DNA from: CAVVYV01 sp963818205
Lineage (GTDB): Bacteria > Actinomycetota > Thermoleophilia > Solirubrobacterales > 70-9
Length of the DNA: 64,000 bases
Direction: 5' to 3'
Assembly: GCA_963818205.1 (NCBI GenBank)
Contig: CAWFRG010000009.1
Coordinates: 407,990-471,989 of the forward strand
The notes beneath the pieces are model-generated. The model did not search any database. It saw only the letters and a list, made by a program, of their open reading frames with translations, and had not been told where the DNA came from. The stretch's first letter is position 1; each line of letters opens with the position of its first letter. The position numbers and the translations under genes were made by a program. Of this stretch, positions 1 through 9,080 are shown piece after piece.

Positions 1-2111
1 GATGCGAGGGGGCTCCGATCACGCGAGGGCGCGCGATAGCGCGACCCGTGAGACGTTGCAGGAGCCACCCGTTCAGTGGGGGAGCCTCCCGCGCCGGGGC
101 GCTCCGCCGCGATCGTCCCGGCCTGGTCGACCGAAGCGGCCCACCCAGGCGGCAGGACAAGCGTCGCTTCGGGCAGCTCGAAGACGCACGGGCCTTCAGC
201 CCGCAGCCCGGCCGGAGGCTCGCCGCGGAAGACACGGGTCTGGAGCCACTCGCCGCCGAAGCGGGCCCGCCGCGACCCCTCGGCGAGCCCGTCGCCCTCG
301 GCGGCGCGCGGGCGCGGCTCCGGGCCGGGCACCGCGGCCGCCACACGAACCCCGACCAGCTCCAGTTCGCCGTCGGGATCGCGATAGCCGTAGCGGGCCT
401 CGTGTTCGCGGGCGAAGGCTTCGGCCAGATCGGTCGGATCCGTCATTAAACGGGTGGCTCCTCGGCTTCCCCTGCGGAGCCCCCTCGCAGCTGCCCCTGG
501 TATCGGCAGCGAGAAGGACTGCCCGCGGTAGCGGAGCTCGTAGACGACCTCGAGCTCCGCCCCGTCGAGGCCCTTGCGGGCTCGGTCGGCGAGCTCACGC
601 ACGTCCTCGTCGAGACGTTCCGTGGTCAGCTCCGGCCCGCTCAGCAGCACCGTTCGGGCGGTGTCCTGCCTGCGCCCGGCGGCGACCAGCCCGAGCGCCG
701 AGAGCACCCCGCTGGCGCGGGGGCAGAGGATTCGCGAGATCTCCAGGTCATCGGCCAGCGCCGCCGCATGCATCGGGCCCGCGCCCCCGAACGGGAGCAG
801 GGCGAAGCGCCGCGGGTCGATGCCTCGCTCCACCGTCATCACCCGCAACGCCCGGATCATCTCCTGGTTGGCAACGCGGACGATCCCCTCGGCGGTCTCG
901 ATCGGCTCGAGGCCGAGCGTCCGCGCGAGCTCGTCGACGCTCGCCGCCGCCGCCTCGTCATCGAGGGCGACGCCGCCGGCCAGGGGGGAGTCCGGGGCCA
1001 GGTACCCGAGCAGGAGGTTGGCGTCGGTGACGGTGGGCTCGCTGCCGCCCCGCCCGTAGCTGGCCGGGCCGGGGTCGGCGCCCGCCGACCGGGGGCCGAC
1101 GCGAAGGGCGCCGCCCGAATCCCGCCAGCCGATCGAGCCGCCGCCTGCTCCGACCGTGTGCACGTCGACCATCGGCAGCTGGATCGGACGGCCGTCGATC
1201 TCCCGGGAGTCGGTGCGGCGCACCTCGCCGCCCTCGACCACGCAGACATCGCAAGACGTACCTCCCATGTCGAGACCAAGCACGTCCTCGATCCCGGCGG
1301 CGCGGGCGAGCGATGCGGCGCCGACCGCGCCTCCGGCGGGTCCAGAGAGAACGCTCCAGGCGCCAGAGCGCGCGGCCTCGGCGGCGGTCGCGGTGCCACC
1401 AGAGGACCGCATCACCTGCGGCTCGGGGACTCCGCGCTCGCCGCATGCCTCGGCCAGCCGATCCAGGTAGCGGCCGAGCAGGGGGGAGAGGTAGGCGTCG
1501 ATCACGGTGGTCGAGCAGCGCTCGTATTCGCGGAACTGGGGCAGGACCTCATGCGAGGCGGAGACGTGGAGTCCGGGCAGCGCCGCACGCAGCGCGGCCG
1601 CGATCCTGGCCTCGTGCCGATCGTCGGAGAACGCGAACAGCAGGCAGATCGCGACTGACTCGGCGCCGCAGCCCCCGACCTGGGCCACAAGCCGCTCGAC
1701 CTCGGCGTCCGTGAGCTCCTCGACCACCCCCCCGCCGCTGATCCGCTCGGCGGCCTCGAAGCGAAGCTCACGCTCGGCCAGGGCGGCGGGGCGGGCCGCG
1801 CAGGGGCGGTAGAGGCTGGGCCGGTTCTGACGCCCGATCTCGAGCAGGTCGGCGAAGCCGCGGGTGGCGATCAGCGCCGTGCGGGCCCCCCGCTCCTCGA
1901 GGAGGGCATTGGTGCCGACGGTCATCCCGTGGGTGAACGCCTCGAGGTCGGACGGGGAGGCGCCGGCCCGCACGAGCACCGCCTCGATCGCCGCGATCAC
2001 TCCCTGGGACTGGTCCTCGGGGGTGCTGGGGATCTTGGCGGTGTGGAGCCGCTCGCCATCAAGCAGGGCGGCGTCGGTGAAGGTCCCGCCGACGTCGACC
2101 CCGAGGAGCAT
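1..2111 (-). CDS. hyuA: N-methylhydantoinase A / oxoprolinase family protein, 3'-truncated by the window edge
   Basis: ATP-dependent hydantoinase/5-oxoprolinase-type ring-opening subunit, normally paired with HyuB. Reading the minus strand from ATG 2111, the frame is open to base 1 with no stop. The N terminus MLLGVDVGGTFTDA is the actin-like ATPase phosphate-binding motif; LDMGGTSCDV (about residue 285) and PFGGAGPMHA (about 440) are family hallmarks. A TAAGTT box lies 6 nt before the ATG and no Shine-Dalgarno is seen, which suggests a leaderless mRNA. Two oddities: about 17 residues after LPIPGA are encoded by a palindromic repeat (446-489), and the last ~35 codons, beyond the natural-looking end ...GTIAAER near base 110, come from a related repeat. 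A hyuB partner would lie to the left. Confidence 0.85.
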   Translation of the reverse strand, partial: MLLGVDVGGTFTDAALLDGERLHTAKIPSTPEDQSQGVIAAIEAVLVRAGASPSDLEAFTHGMTVGTNALLEERGARTALIATRGFADLLEIGRQNRPSLYRPCAARPAALAERELRFEAAERISGGGVVEELTDAEVERLVAQVGGCGAESVAICLLFAFSDDRHEARIAAALRAALPGLHVSASHEVLPQFREYERCSTTVIDAYLSPLLGRYLDRLAEACGERGVPEPQVMRSSGGTATAAEAARSGAWSVLSGPAGGAVGAASLARAAGIEDVLGLDMGGTSCDVCVVEGGEVRRTDSREIDGRPIQLPMVDVHTVGAGGGSIGWRDSGGALRVGPRSAGADPGPASYGRGGSEPTVTDANLLLGYLAPDSPLAGGVALDDEAAAASVDELARTLGLEPIETAEGIVRVANQEMIRALRVMTVERGIDPRRFALLPFGGAGPMHAAALADDLEISRILCPRASGVLSALGLVAAGRRQDTARTVLLSGPELTTERLDEDVRELADRARKGLDGAELEVVYELRYRGQSFSLPIPGAAARGLRRGSRGATRLMTDPTDLAEAFAREHEARYGYRDPDGELELVGVRVAAAVPGPEPRPRAAEGDGLAEGSRRARFGGEWLQTRVFRGEPPAGLRAEGPCVFELPEATLVLPPGWAASVDQAGTIAAERPGAGGSPTERVAPATSHGSRYRAPSRDRSPLA
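2..77 (+). repeat. Extended, nested palindromic repeat (family member A')
   Basis: The outer ends TGCGAGGGGGCTCCG and GGAGCCACCCGTT match copy A. Between them sits a second, smaller unit of the same design (GCGAGGGCGCGC / AGCGCGACCCGT). The element overlaps the 3' end of the hydantoinase reading frame, in the opposite orientation to copy A. Confidence 0.6.
446..489 (-). repeat. Palindromic repeat copy A, in frame inside hyuA
   Basis: On the minus strand this 44-nt unit starts TGCGAGGGGGCTCCG and ends GGAGCCACCCGTTTAA, so the two ends pair. It matches 39 of 44 positions of the unit at 32922-32965. It is read through in the hydantoinase frame, adding residues AARGLRRGSRGATRL between the conserved RYRGQSFSLP and DPTDLAEAF blocks. 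Confidence 0.75.
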
Positions 2112-2204
2112 CGCCCGAACTTAAACAGGGTCGAGGCCCCGACCGGAGCCGGGGCCGTCCGCTCCACAATCGAGCGGTAGCCCCTATGTCGTCAGACGTA
2201 CCCC

Positions 2205-2642
2205 CTAAGCGGCGGCACGGACCTCATCGAAGGCGTCGAAGGCCTCCTCGAGGTGCTTGTGCGAAGGGCAGTAATCCCGTCGTGGAAGTGGTTCCCGCTG
2301 GCACGGCGTCCCCTTGCGGGTGCTGGCCAGGCAGTTCCTCGGGCTCCCGTCCAGCGAGACGTCGTCGGGAAGCTGCTCTAGGAAGTCGATGGCGAGATCG
2401 ATGTAGCGCTCGATCACGATGTAGACCCGCACCTGATCGGCGAGGGCGAAGTGCTCGCGGACCTCGGTGAACAGCGTCTTGGCCGGGCGAGCGAAGTGGC
2501 GGCGATCCCCGGCGAGCCGCCTGATCGTCGCTTCACAGGCCCGAAGTAGATCCTGGCGCGCTGCGTAGACCGCGTCGATCCCGTCCTGATCGTCGATATG
2601 CGGCGCCAGTTCGCGGTAGATGTGCCGACTGAACCGGTACAT
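2205..2642 (-). CDS. Conserved-looking small protein with C-terminal Cys/His cluster
   Basis: 145 residues; I do not recognise a named family. The first ~95 residues are predicted mostly helical (MYRFSRHIYRELAPHIDD...). The C-terminal third contains NCLASTRKGTPCQ and RRDYCPSHKH, spaced Cys-x7-Cys-x10-Cys-x2-His, which looks like a small zinc-binding module. AAAGGAGAG sits just upstream of the ATG, a good ribosome binding site. The ~140-nt leader region has a 7-bp hairpin (2701-2707 with 2719-2725). It is transcribed in the same direction as nadB but separated by about 190 bp. Function unknown. Confidence 0.7.
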   Translation of the reverse strand: MYRFSRHIYRELAPHIDDQDGIDAVYAARQDLLRACEATIRRLAGDRRHFARPAKTLFTEVREHFALADQVRVYIVIERYIDLAIDFLEQLPDDVSLDGSPRNCLASTRKGTPCQREPLPRRDYCPSHKHLEEAFDAFDEVRAAA

Positions 2643-2830
2643 GCTCTCTCCTTTGCCCCCCTGAAGACCTCATCCGTAAGGCGAATCCCGCTTGAACGGT
2701 CGCCGCCCAGGTGCTTCAGGCGGCGAGGATTCAAACATTTGTCGATGAAGACAGCTTGCCCCTGCGTTAAGCCTGTGTTCAATTAGTTTTAGGTAGGCAG
2801 GCTACTGGAATTATGGGTAGCGACGCCTAT

Positions 2831-4279
2831 TCAATTCCACTGGCTCCATCTGAGGTCTTCGCCCCGGCAGACGAGGTGGCGCCAATCGAGCGACGGATCC
2901 TGGGCGGGAAACTCGACCCGCCGGTGTGAGCCGCGCGACTCCTGGCGCTCGAGGGCGAAGCGGGCGATCAGGCGGGCGAGTGGGTACGGGTCACCGAGCA
3001 GCTGCTCGAGCTGATCGCGGCTGCGCCTCGGCCCGGCGAGGCGCCAGACGGCCTCGCGCGTCTCGGCCGGCGGCGGCTCGAACCGCCAGGCGGGGGGGTC
3101 CGGCGGGGAGGTCTCGAGCTCCCCCTCCGCCGAGGCCGCCAGCGCCGCCCGGGCGCCGAGGACGAAGCACTCGGTGAGCGAGTTGGAGGCGAGCCGGTTG
3201 GCCCCGTGCAGCCCGGTGCAGCCGCACTCGCCGACCGCGTAGAGGCCCGGCAGCGACGAGCGGCCCTCGAGGTCGGCGGCCACCCCTCCCATCACGTAGT
3301 GGGAGGCCGGGGCGACCGGCACCGGCTCGGCGCCAGGATCGATGCCGGCCCGGCGCAGCGCCTCGAAGATGTTCGGGAAGCGCTCCTCGCTGATGCCGCG
3401 AAGATCGAGCAGCACGTGGTCGGTGCCGTCGACCTCCATCCGGTCGAGGACGGCGAGGGTGACGACGTCGCGGGGGGCGAGCTCGTCGGTGAAGCGTTCG
3501 CCGCTGGCATCGAGCAGCGTCGCGCCCTCCCCCCGCACCGCCTCGGTGACCAGGAGGCCGTCGGCGTCTGAGCCGGGAGCGGCCAGGGCGGTGGGATGGA
3601 ACTGGCAGAGCTCCAGGTCGGCGACCTCGGCGCCGGCCGCGTGGGCGATCACCGTCCCCGCCCCGATCGCCCCCCAGGGGTTCGTCGTTCGGGCCCAGAG
3701 GGCAGCGGCACCCCCCGTCGCGAGGATCGTCCCCCCGGCGGCGATCTCGCCGGCGTCGGTGACCACCCCGTGACAGCGCTCGCCGTCCGACCAGAGGGCG
3801 AGGGCGGAGATGCCCTCCGCGACGTCGATCCTGGGCTCGGCCGCGGCCAGGCCCGCCAGCCGCTCCGTGATCCGCCGGCCCGTCCCGGCGCCGCCGGCAT
3901 GAACCACCCGCCGCCGCGAGTGTCCGCCCTCGAGCGCCAGGGAGAGGCCGCCGTCGGGATTGCGGTCGAATTCGACCCCGATGGCCTCGAGCTCGGAGAC
4001 GATTCCGGGCGCCTCGCGGGCGAGCTGCTCGGCCGCAGACGGCCGGCAGGCGTTGCGCCCGGCGGTCAGCGTGTCGGCTGTGTGGAGCTCCGGAGAGTCA
4101 TCCGGGCCAACCGCAGCGGCAAGCCCGCCCTGTGCCCAGAAGCTCGAGCTCTCCGGGAGCGGCTTGCGCGAGATCATCGTCACCTCGGCGCCCGTGCCGG
4201 CGGCGGTCAGCGCTGCGTAGAGGCCTGCCGCCCCGCCCCCGACCACGGCGACGTCGCAGCTGCGCGCGTTTGACGGCAT
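2831..4279 (-). CDS. nadB: L-aspartate oxidase
   Basis: FAD enzyme oxidising L-aspartate to iminoaspartate, the first step of de novo NAD synthesis. 482 residues, slightly shorter than E. coli NadB. The dinucleotide-binding GGGAAGLYAA is near the N terminus, followed by SSSFWAQGGLAAAVG, the substrate-region HSRRRVVHAGGAGTGR, and SHYVMGGVAADLEGRSSLPG with GECGCTGLHGANRLASNSL, all typical of the NadB/SdhA flavoprotein family. The succinate dehydrogenase alternative is less likely because length and C terminus fit NadB and no iron-sulfur or membrane subunit is nearby. nadA and nadC are not in the window. The ATG lies 16 bp from a REP-like palindrome in the divergent promoter region. Confidence 0.92.
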   Translation of the reverse strand: MPSNARSCDVAVVGGGAAGLYAALTAAGTGAEVTMISRKPLPESSSFWAQGGLAAAVGPDDSPELHTADTLTAGRNACRPSAAEQLAREAPGIVSELEAIGVEFDRNPDGGLSLALEGGHSRRRVVHAGGAGTGRRITERLAGLAAAEPRIDVAEGISALALWSDGERCHGVVTDAGEIAAGGTILATGGAAALWARTTNPWGAIGAGTVIAHAAGAEVADLELCQFHPTALAAPGSDADGLLVTEAVRGEGATLLDASGERFTDELAPRDVVTLAVLDRMEVDGTDHVLLDLRGISEERFPNIFEALRRAGIDPGAEPVPVAPASHYVMGGVAADLEGRSSLPGLYAVGECGCTGLHGANRLASNSLTECFVLGARAALAASAEGELETSPPDPPAWRFEPPPAETREAVWRLAGPRRSRDQLEQLLGDPYPLARLIARFALERQESRGSHRRVEFPAQDPSLDWRHLVCRGEDLRWSQWN

Positions 4280-4295
4280 GAAGCCGCGAACCGTA

Positions 4296-4328
4296 CCGGG
4301 GTCAGGTCTTGCGATACGACATGTTGCA

Positions 4329-4347
<19 letters not shown>
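4296..4347. repeat. REP-like palindrome, perfect 17-bp stem
   Basis: CCGGGGTCAGGTCTTGC (4296-4312) is perfectly complementary to GCAAGACCTGACCCCGG (4331-4347), with an 18-nt loop. The GGGGTCAGGTCTTGC core resembles palindromes known from REP elements mobilised by IS200-like RAYT transposases in other bacteria (recalled, not searched). It fills the nadB / deacetylase divergent intergenic space and the right arm overlaps the probable start of the deacetylase gene. There is no T-run, so it is not a typical terminator. Confidence 0.8.
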
Positions 4348-5354
<1,007 letters not shown>

Positions 5355-5361
5355 CACCGCG

Positions 5362-5475
5362 TCAGGTGGTCAGCGACTCCTTCAGCTCGGCCATCATCGT
5401 CCTCGGGAACCCGGGGACGGAATCGAGGTCATCGAGTGATTCGAAGCCGTCCTGGCGCTCACGGTGGGCGATCAC
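5362..5475 (-). CDS. Possible small helix-hairpin-helix-like protein (37 aa) or gene fragment
   Basis: Minus-strand frame from GTG 5475 to TGA 5362. The peptide contains VIAHRERQDGFESLDDLD followed by SVPGFP, resembling the repeat in ComEA-type helix-hairpin-helix domains (IxxYRxxxGxFxxxxDLxxVPG). Only a C-terminal-like piece is present and an in-frame stop lies ~50 nt upstream, so it may be a remnant. It ends just after the convergent deacetylase gene. Low confidence. Confidence 0.3.
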   Translation of the reverse strand: MIAHRERQDGFESLDDLDSVPGFPRTMMAELKESLTT

Positions 5476-5599
5476 ACTGCCAACCGGGAGGCCCGAGCAT
5501 TTCGGTACGCACGCGTTTGCGTTTCACCACATCCACGTCTGGTTCGGTGCGCGGTGGCGGGCGACGATCGAGCGGCAATCCGAAGCCGAGGAGGCAAGC

Positions 5600-5842
5600 A
5601 TGCAAGCAATCTTCGCCCGCGCATACGTGGCCGGCGGTCTGGCCTCGAGGCGACTGTCCCGGGCCTATGCGCAGCAGGGGCAGGGAACGGTCGAGTACGT
5701 CGGCCTGATCCTCCTGGTCGCGCTGCTGATGGTCGGGATGGTGGCGGCGATGAAGGGATTTCAGGGGAAGCAGGGCCTGGAGCTGGCGGAGACGATCGTC
5801 GACAAGATCCGCTCCGCGGTCAACCAGGTCACCTTCAAGTAG
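5600..5842 (+). CDS. Flp/TadE-like type IVb pilin precursor
   Basis: 80 residues. QGQGTVEYVGLIL followed by a hydrophobic stretch LVALLMVGMVAAM is the class IV prepilin pattern (Gly, then Glu at +5 of the mature protein), so cleavage after the Gly and assembly into a thin pilus or pseudopilus is likely. GAGGAG sits 7 nt before ATG 5600. No prepilin peptidase or tad cluster is nearby, so this is an orphan pilin gene. Upstream (5476-5599) I see nothing convincing. Confidence 0.75.
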   Translation: MQAIFARAYVAGGLASRRLSRAYAQQGQGTVEYVGLILLVALLMVGMVAAMKGFQGKQGLELAETIVDKIRSAVNQVTFK

Positions 5843-5932
5843 CGGTTACGCGGGCTGACCGCGTACACCCATACGCGTCTGAAGTTCACGGTATCAGCGG
5901 TGCTACTGGCGCCGTCTGCGAGACTGGCGCCG

Positions 5933-6676
5933 ATGCCCGCCAGCCGCAGCTACGACCGGGCCCCGGCCGACCTGCGGCCGGTGACGATCGAGCCCGGCTT
6001 CGTTCGCACCGCCGACGGCTCGGCGCTGATCTCGCAGGGCGAGACCCGGGTGATCTGCACCGCCTCGGTCAGCGACTCGGTGCCGCGCTGGCTGGAGGGG
6101 AAGGGGCGTGGCTGGGTGACCTCGGAGTACGCGATGCTCCCCGCATCCACCGGCGAGCGCAAGGCGCGTGACGTCAGCCGGGGGCGCCAGGACGGCCGCG
6201 GGGTCGAGATCCAGCGGCTGATCGGGCGTTCGCTGCGGGGGGTGGTCGATTTCGAGGCGCTCGGGGAGCGCTCGGTCTTCGTCGACTGCGACGTGCTCCA
6301 GGCCGATGGCGGCACCCGGTGCGCGGCGATCACGGGCGGCTACGTCGCCCTTCAGCTCGCCCTGGACGCGCTGGTCGAGCGCGGTGACCTCGAGCGGCTG
6401 CCGCTCGACCAGTCGGTTGCTGCGGTCAGCGTCGGGATGGTCGAGGGTCGCGCCCTCTGCGACCTCGACTACGGCGAGGACTCCTCGGCCGAGGTCGACG
6501 CCAACGTGGTGATGACCGGCGACGGCGGCCTGGTCGAGATCCAGGCGACCGCCGAGCGGACGCCGCTCTCTCGCGCCCATCTCGACGAGCTCCTCTCCCT
6601 GGCGGAGGACGGGATCACGCGGCTGCGGGCGGCCCAGGACGAGGCCGTCGGAGGCGTGCCAGGCTCAGATGAGTGA
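5933..6676 (+). CDS. rph: Ribonuclease PH
   Basis: Phosphorolytic 3'-5' exoribonuclease that trims tRNA 3' ends; hexameric PNPase-fold enzyme. Seen: RPVTIEPGFVRTADGSAL, TRVICTASVSDSVPRWL, GRGWVTSEYAMLP, the phosphate-site TGERKARDVSRGRQDGR, RVVDF-type core and QADGGTRCAAITGG. About 247 residues from ATG 5933 (MPASRSYDRAP), the usual length; an upstream ATG at 5900 would add 11 atypical residues. The stop lies inside the left end of a long inverted repeat. It is followed by rdgB, a common rph-rdgB pairing. Confidence 0.93.
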   Translation: MPASRSYDRAPADLRPVTIEPGFVRTADGSALISQGETRVICTASVSDSVPRWLEGKGRGWVTSEYAMLPASTGERKARDVSRGRQDGRGVEIQRLIGRSLRGVVDFEALGERSVFVDCDVLQADGGTRCAAITGGYVALQLALDALVERGDLERLPLDQSVAAVSVGMVEGRALCDLDYGEDSSAEVDANVVMTGDGGLVEIQATAERTPLSRAHLDELLSLAEDGITRLRAAQDEAVGGVPGSDE

Positions 6677-6835
6677 CCCCACGACCATGCACGCCTGGAT
6701 GACGGCCGTGGCCGTCGCATCTCGGCGTCCTCGGGCTCGCGCTTGCCGCCAGCAAGCGCTTCGCCCTGCGTCCCCCGACCTGCTCGGCCACGGCCGCCCC
6801 CAGGCGCACAGCGCCGTGGTGTCACTCATCTAGTT
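6668..6835. repeat. MITE-like long inverted repeat (~168 bp)
   Basis: The left end GATGAGTGACCCCACG and the reverse complement of the right end (GATGAGTGACACCACG) match closely. Pairing continues inward for ~50 nt through CGCCTGG and CGGCCGTGGCCG, and the centre is a perfect hairpin GCGCTTGC-cgcca-GCAAGCGC. The whole rph-rdgB gap is this element. Positions 6668-6712 recur with 43 of 45 identities at 28321-28365. Confidence 0.8.
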
Positions 6836-6837
6836 CG

Positions 6838-7422
6838 ATGCCGCTGCTGGTCGCGACCCGCAACGAGCACAAGCTGCGCGAGCTGCGCGAGGCGCTTCCC
6901 GGGATCGATCTCGACCCGCTGCCGGCGGCGGTCGAGCTGCCTCAGGAGGAGGGAGACACCTTCGCCGCCAATGCGATCGGCAAGGCGCGAGCGGCGCGGG
7001 CGGCGACCGGGCGGGCCGCGATCGCCGACGATTCCGGGATCGAGGCCGCCGCGCTCGGCGGCCGCCCGGGCGTGCACTCCGCCCGCTTCGCAGGCGAGGG
7101 GGCGAGCGACGAGGCCAACCTGGCGAAGCTCCTCTCCGAGCTGGCGCAGTCCGAGGACCGGCGGGTGACCTACGTCTGCGTGATCGCGCTGGTCGACGAA
7201 AGCGGCGCCGAGAGCCTCTTCGAAGGGCGCTGCGAGGGGACCCTGGCGCGGCAGCCGCGGGGCAGCGGTGGCTTCGGATACGACCCTGCCTTCGTGCCCA
7301 ACGACACCGGTCTCGAGGACGAGCGAACGATGGCTGAGCTCACCCAGGCGGAGAAGAACGCGATCAGCCATCGAGGGCGGGCGGCACGGGCGCTCGCCGC
7401 CGCCCTCGGCGCCCGGGTGTAG
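6838..7422 (+). CDS. rdgB: XTP/dITP diphosphatase (RdgB/HAM1 family)
   Basis: House-cleaning nucleotidase hydrolysing non-canonical purine NTPs to NMPs. 194 residues, typical length. LLVATRNEHKLREL is the N-terminal substrate-binding signature; EEGDTFAANAIGKARAA, IADDSGIEAAALGGRPGVHS (metal Asp pair) and GSGGFGYDPAFVP are conserved. It directly follows rph across the inverted repeat, so the two are probably co-transcribed or the repeat acts as a processing site. Confidence 0.93.
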   Translation: MPLLVATRNEHKLRELREALPGIDLDPLPAAVELPQEEGDTFAANAIGKARAARAATGRAAIADDSGIEAAALGGRPGVHSARFAGEGASDEANLAKLLSELAQSEDRRVTYVCVIALVDESGAESLFEGRCEGTLARQPRGSGGFGYDPAFVPNDTGLEDERTMAELTQAEKNAISHRGRAARALAAALGARV

Positions 7423-7434
7423 GGACAGGGATCC

Positions 7435-8343
7435 GTGACGATCACCAAGCCCGCAGCGGCCGCCGTTTCGATCGCCTCCAATGCGCTCCTGATCGCCCTG
7501 AAGCTCGCCGCCGCCGCGGTCACCGGCTCGGTCGCGATCCTCAGCGAGGCGCTCCACTCCGGGATCGACCTGATCGCCTCCGTGATCGCTTTCGTCTCGG
7601 TGCGGCGCGCCGACGAGCCCCCCGACGTCGAGCATCCCTACGGCCACGAGAAGGTGGAGAGCGTCGCCGCCTCGATCGAGGGGATGCTGATCCTGGTCGG
7701 TGCGGGGGTGATCATCTACGAGGCGGTGCATCGGCTGGCGATCGGCGCCGAGGTCAAGTCGCTTGGGTTCGGGATCGCCGTGATCGCCTTCTCCGCGGTC
7801 GCCAACGGCTGCGTCGCCCTGTTCCTGAGGCGGCAGGCGAAGCGCCATTCGAGTCCGGCGCTGGCCGGCGATGCCGCCCACCTCGGCACCGACGCGCTCA
7901 CTTCGGTCGGGGTGCTGCTCGGGCTGATCGCGGTGGAGGCGACCGGGGCCGAGGCGATCGACTCCGCCGTCGCGATCGTGGTCGCCGTGGTGATCGTCAT
8001 CGCCGGTGTCCGGATTCTGCGCCGTTCCACCGGGGCGCTGGTCGACGAGGCCCCGCCGCCCGCTGAGATGGACCGGATCGAGGAGGCGATCGCCAGGGTC
8101 CGCCCGCCCGAGATGGTCGGGTACCACAAGCTTCGCGCCCGGGTAGCCGGCAACCGCCGCTACATCGACATGCACGCCCAATTCCGCACCGGCACCAGCC
8201 TGGAGCGCGCACACTCGCTCGCCCACGAGCTGCGCGACGCGATCGAGAAGGAGCTTGGTGACGCGGAGGTGTTGATCCACGTCGAGCCGGAGAGCTCGCG
8301 CCATGACCCGAAGGAGATGCCGAAGCCGTACCGGGCCGGCTAG
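7435..8343 (+). CDS. Cation diffusion facilitator (CDF) family metal transporter
   Basis: Inner-membrane divalent metal/proton antiporter. 302 residues with about six hydrophobic segments. The first metal-site helix carries SEALHSGIDLIASV and the second GDAAHLGTDALTS (His-x3-Asp in each). VEHPYGHEKVESVAA is the conserved loop, and the C-terminal ~90 residues form the cytosolic ferredoxin-like domain ending in VLIHVEP. GTG start 13 nt after rdgB, so likely same transcript. The metal (Zn, Mn, Fe, Co) cannot be assigned from sequence. Confidence 0.9.
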   Translation: MTITKPAAAAVSIASNALLIALKLAAAAVTGSVAILSEALHSGIDLIASVIAFVSVRRADEPPDVEHPYGHEKVESVAASIEGMLILVGAGVIIYEAVHRLAIGAEVKSLGFGIAVIAFSAVANGCVALFLRRQAKRHSSPALAGDAAHLGTDALTSVGVLLGLIAVEATGAEAIDSAVAIVVAVVIVIAGVRILRRSTGALVDEAPPPAEMDRIEEAIARVRPPEMVGYHKLRARVAGNRRYIDMHAQFRTGTSLERAHSLAHELRDAIEKELGDAEVLIHVEPESSRHDPKEMPKPYRAG

Positions 8344-8367
8344 CGCGACCGCTCGTGGTCTCGACCT

Positions 8368-8505
8368 TCAGAGGTTGACGGCGGCCGCCAGGCCGACGGC
8401 GCCGACCACGATCGAGTAGCCGGTGTAGCCGCCGATCGCGAGAAGGACGACGGCGATCCCGCAGATGATCACCACGGTGAGCCAGGAGCCCTGCTCGAGA
8501 GTCAC
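8368..8505 (-). CDS. Small single-helix membrane protein (45 aa)
   Basis: From GTG 8505 the product is VTLEQGSWLTVVIICGIAVV and continues hydrophobic (LLAIGGYTGYSIVVGAVGLA), ending AAAVNL. It is one or two short membrane spans with no recognisable domain. It converges with the CDF gene and its upstream region carries the 8524-8684 inverted repeat. A longer in-frame start (8655) would translate the repeat, so GTG 8505 is preferred. Confidence 0.5.
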   Translation of the reverse strand: MTLEQGSWLTVVIICGIAVVLLAIGGYTGYSIVVGAVGLAAAVNL

Positions 8506-8523
8506 GGTCGCTATTTTGAACGA

Positions 8524-8684
8524 ATGCCCCGTCCAGAAACCTGTCGCCGGAAATGACGGCCCCAGATCACCGCCATGCTGCGTCCTCAGTCGCCCGAATA
8601 GCGCTGCTATTCGGGCTCCCTGCGTCCTTGCCTGGCGGCGCCTGTGCCTCGTCATTTCCTGGCGAACGTTCCCGGACGGGGCAT
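8524..8684. repeat. Second MITE-like long inverted repeat (~161 bp)
   Basis: The left end ATGCCCCGTCCAGAAAC...CGCCGGAAATGACG and the reverse complement of the right end (ATGCCCCGTCCGGGAAC...CGCCAGGAAATGACG) agree over ~36 nt with about six mismatches. The centre is a hairpin CCGAATAGC-gct-GCTATTCGG. Size and design match 6668-6835 but the sequence differs. The right end stops 3 nt before the ATG of the next gene. Confidence 0.75.
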
Positions 8685-8687
8685 TAG

Positions 8688-9080
8688 ATGCCTGACACGG
8701 CGCCCGCAGGGGCTTTCACCATCGACGATGCCGACCGGGCGGTCTCCTACCTGGAGGAGATCTCGCCGCAGCTCCGAGGTTGCGTCTTGCTCTCCGCCGA
8801 GGGCGAGGTCCTGTCGGCGAGCGGCGACGCCGACGCCTGGGGCGAGTCCGGCCGCGAGCTGCTCGCCGCTGCGGACGCCGCCCAGGGCGAGCCGGCGGCC
8901 TACGCCCACATCGCCACCGGCGACGGCGAGGTCTTCTGCGTCCGGGAAGGCGAGCTGGCGGCGGCGGCGGTCACCGAGCGCTTCGTGCTCGCCTCGTTGA
9001 TGATCTTCGACCTGCGCACGGTTCTCCGCGACCTCGCCGCAGGCGAGCTCCCCGACCAGGAAGACGAGGACGGCCGCTGA
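8688..9080 (+). CDS. Small roadblock/LC7-like protein
   Basis: 130 residues. FTIDDADRAVSYLEEISP leads a helix, then a beta-rich core (GCVLLSAEGEVLSASGDADA) and FVLASLMIFDLRTVLRDL, resembling the Roadblock/LC7 (MglB-like) fold found in actinobacterial signalling operons; the match is by eye only. The C terminus is acidic. The stop overlaps the next ATG by one base (TGATG), so it is translationally coupled to 9080. Confidence 0.5.
   Translation: MPDTAPAGAFTIDDADRAVSYLEEISPQLRGCVLLSAEGEVLSASGDADAWGESGRELLAAADAAQGEPAAYAHIATGDGEVFCVREGELAAAAVTERFVLASLMIFDLRTVLRDLAAGELPDQEDEDGR

Noticed and set aside
6669..6833. 54-codon frame (MSDPTTMHAWMTAVA...) in the rph-rdgB gap
   Set aside because: The DNA is a near-perfect inverted repeat; the shared peptide with 28322 follows from the repeat, not from coding constraint.
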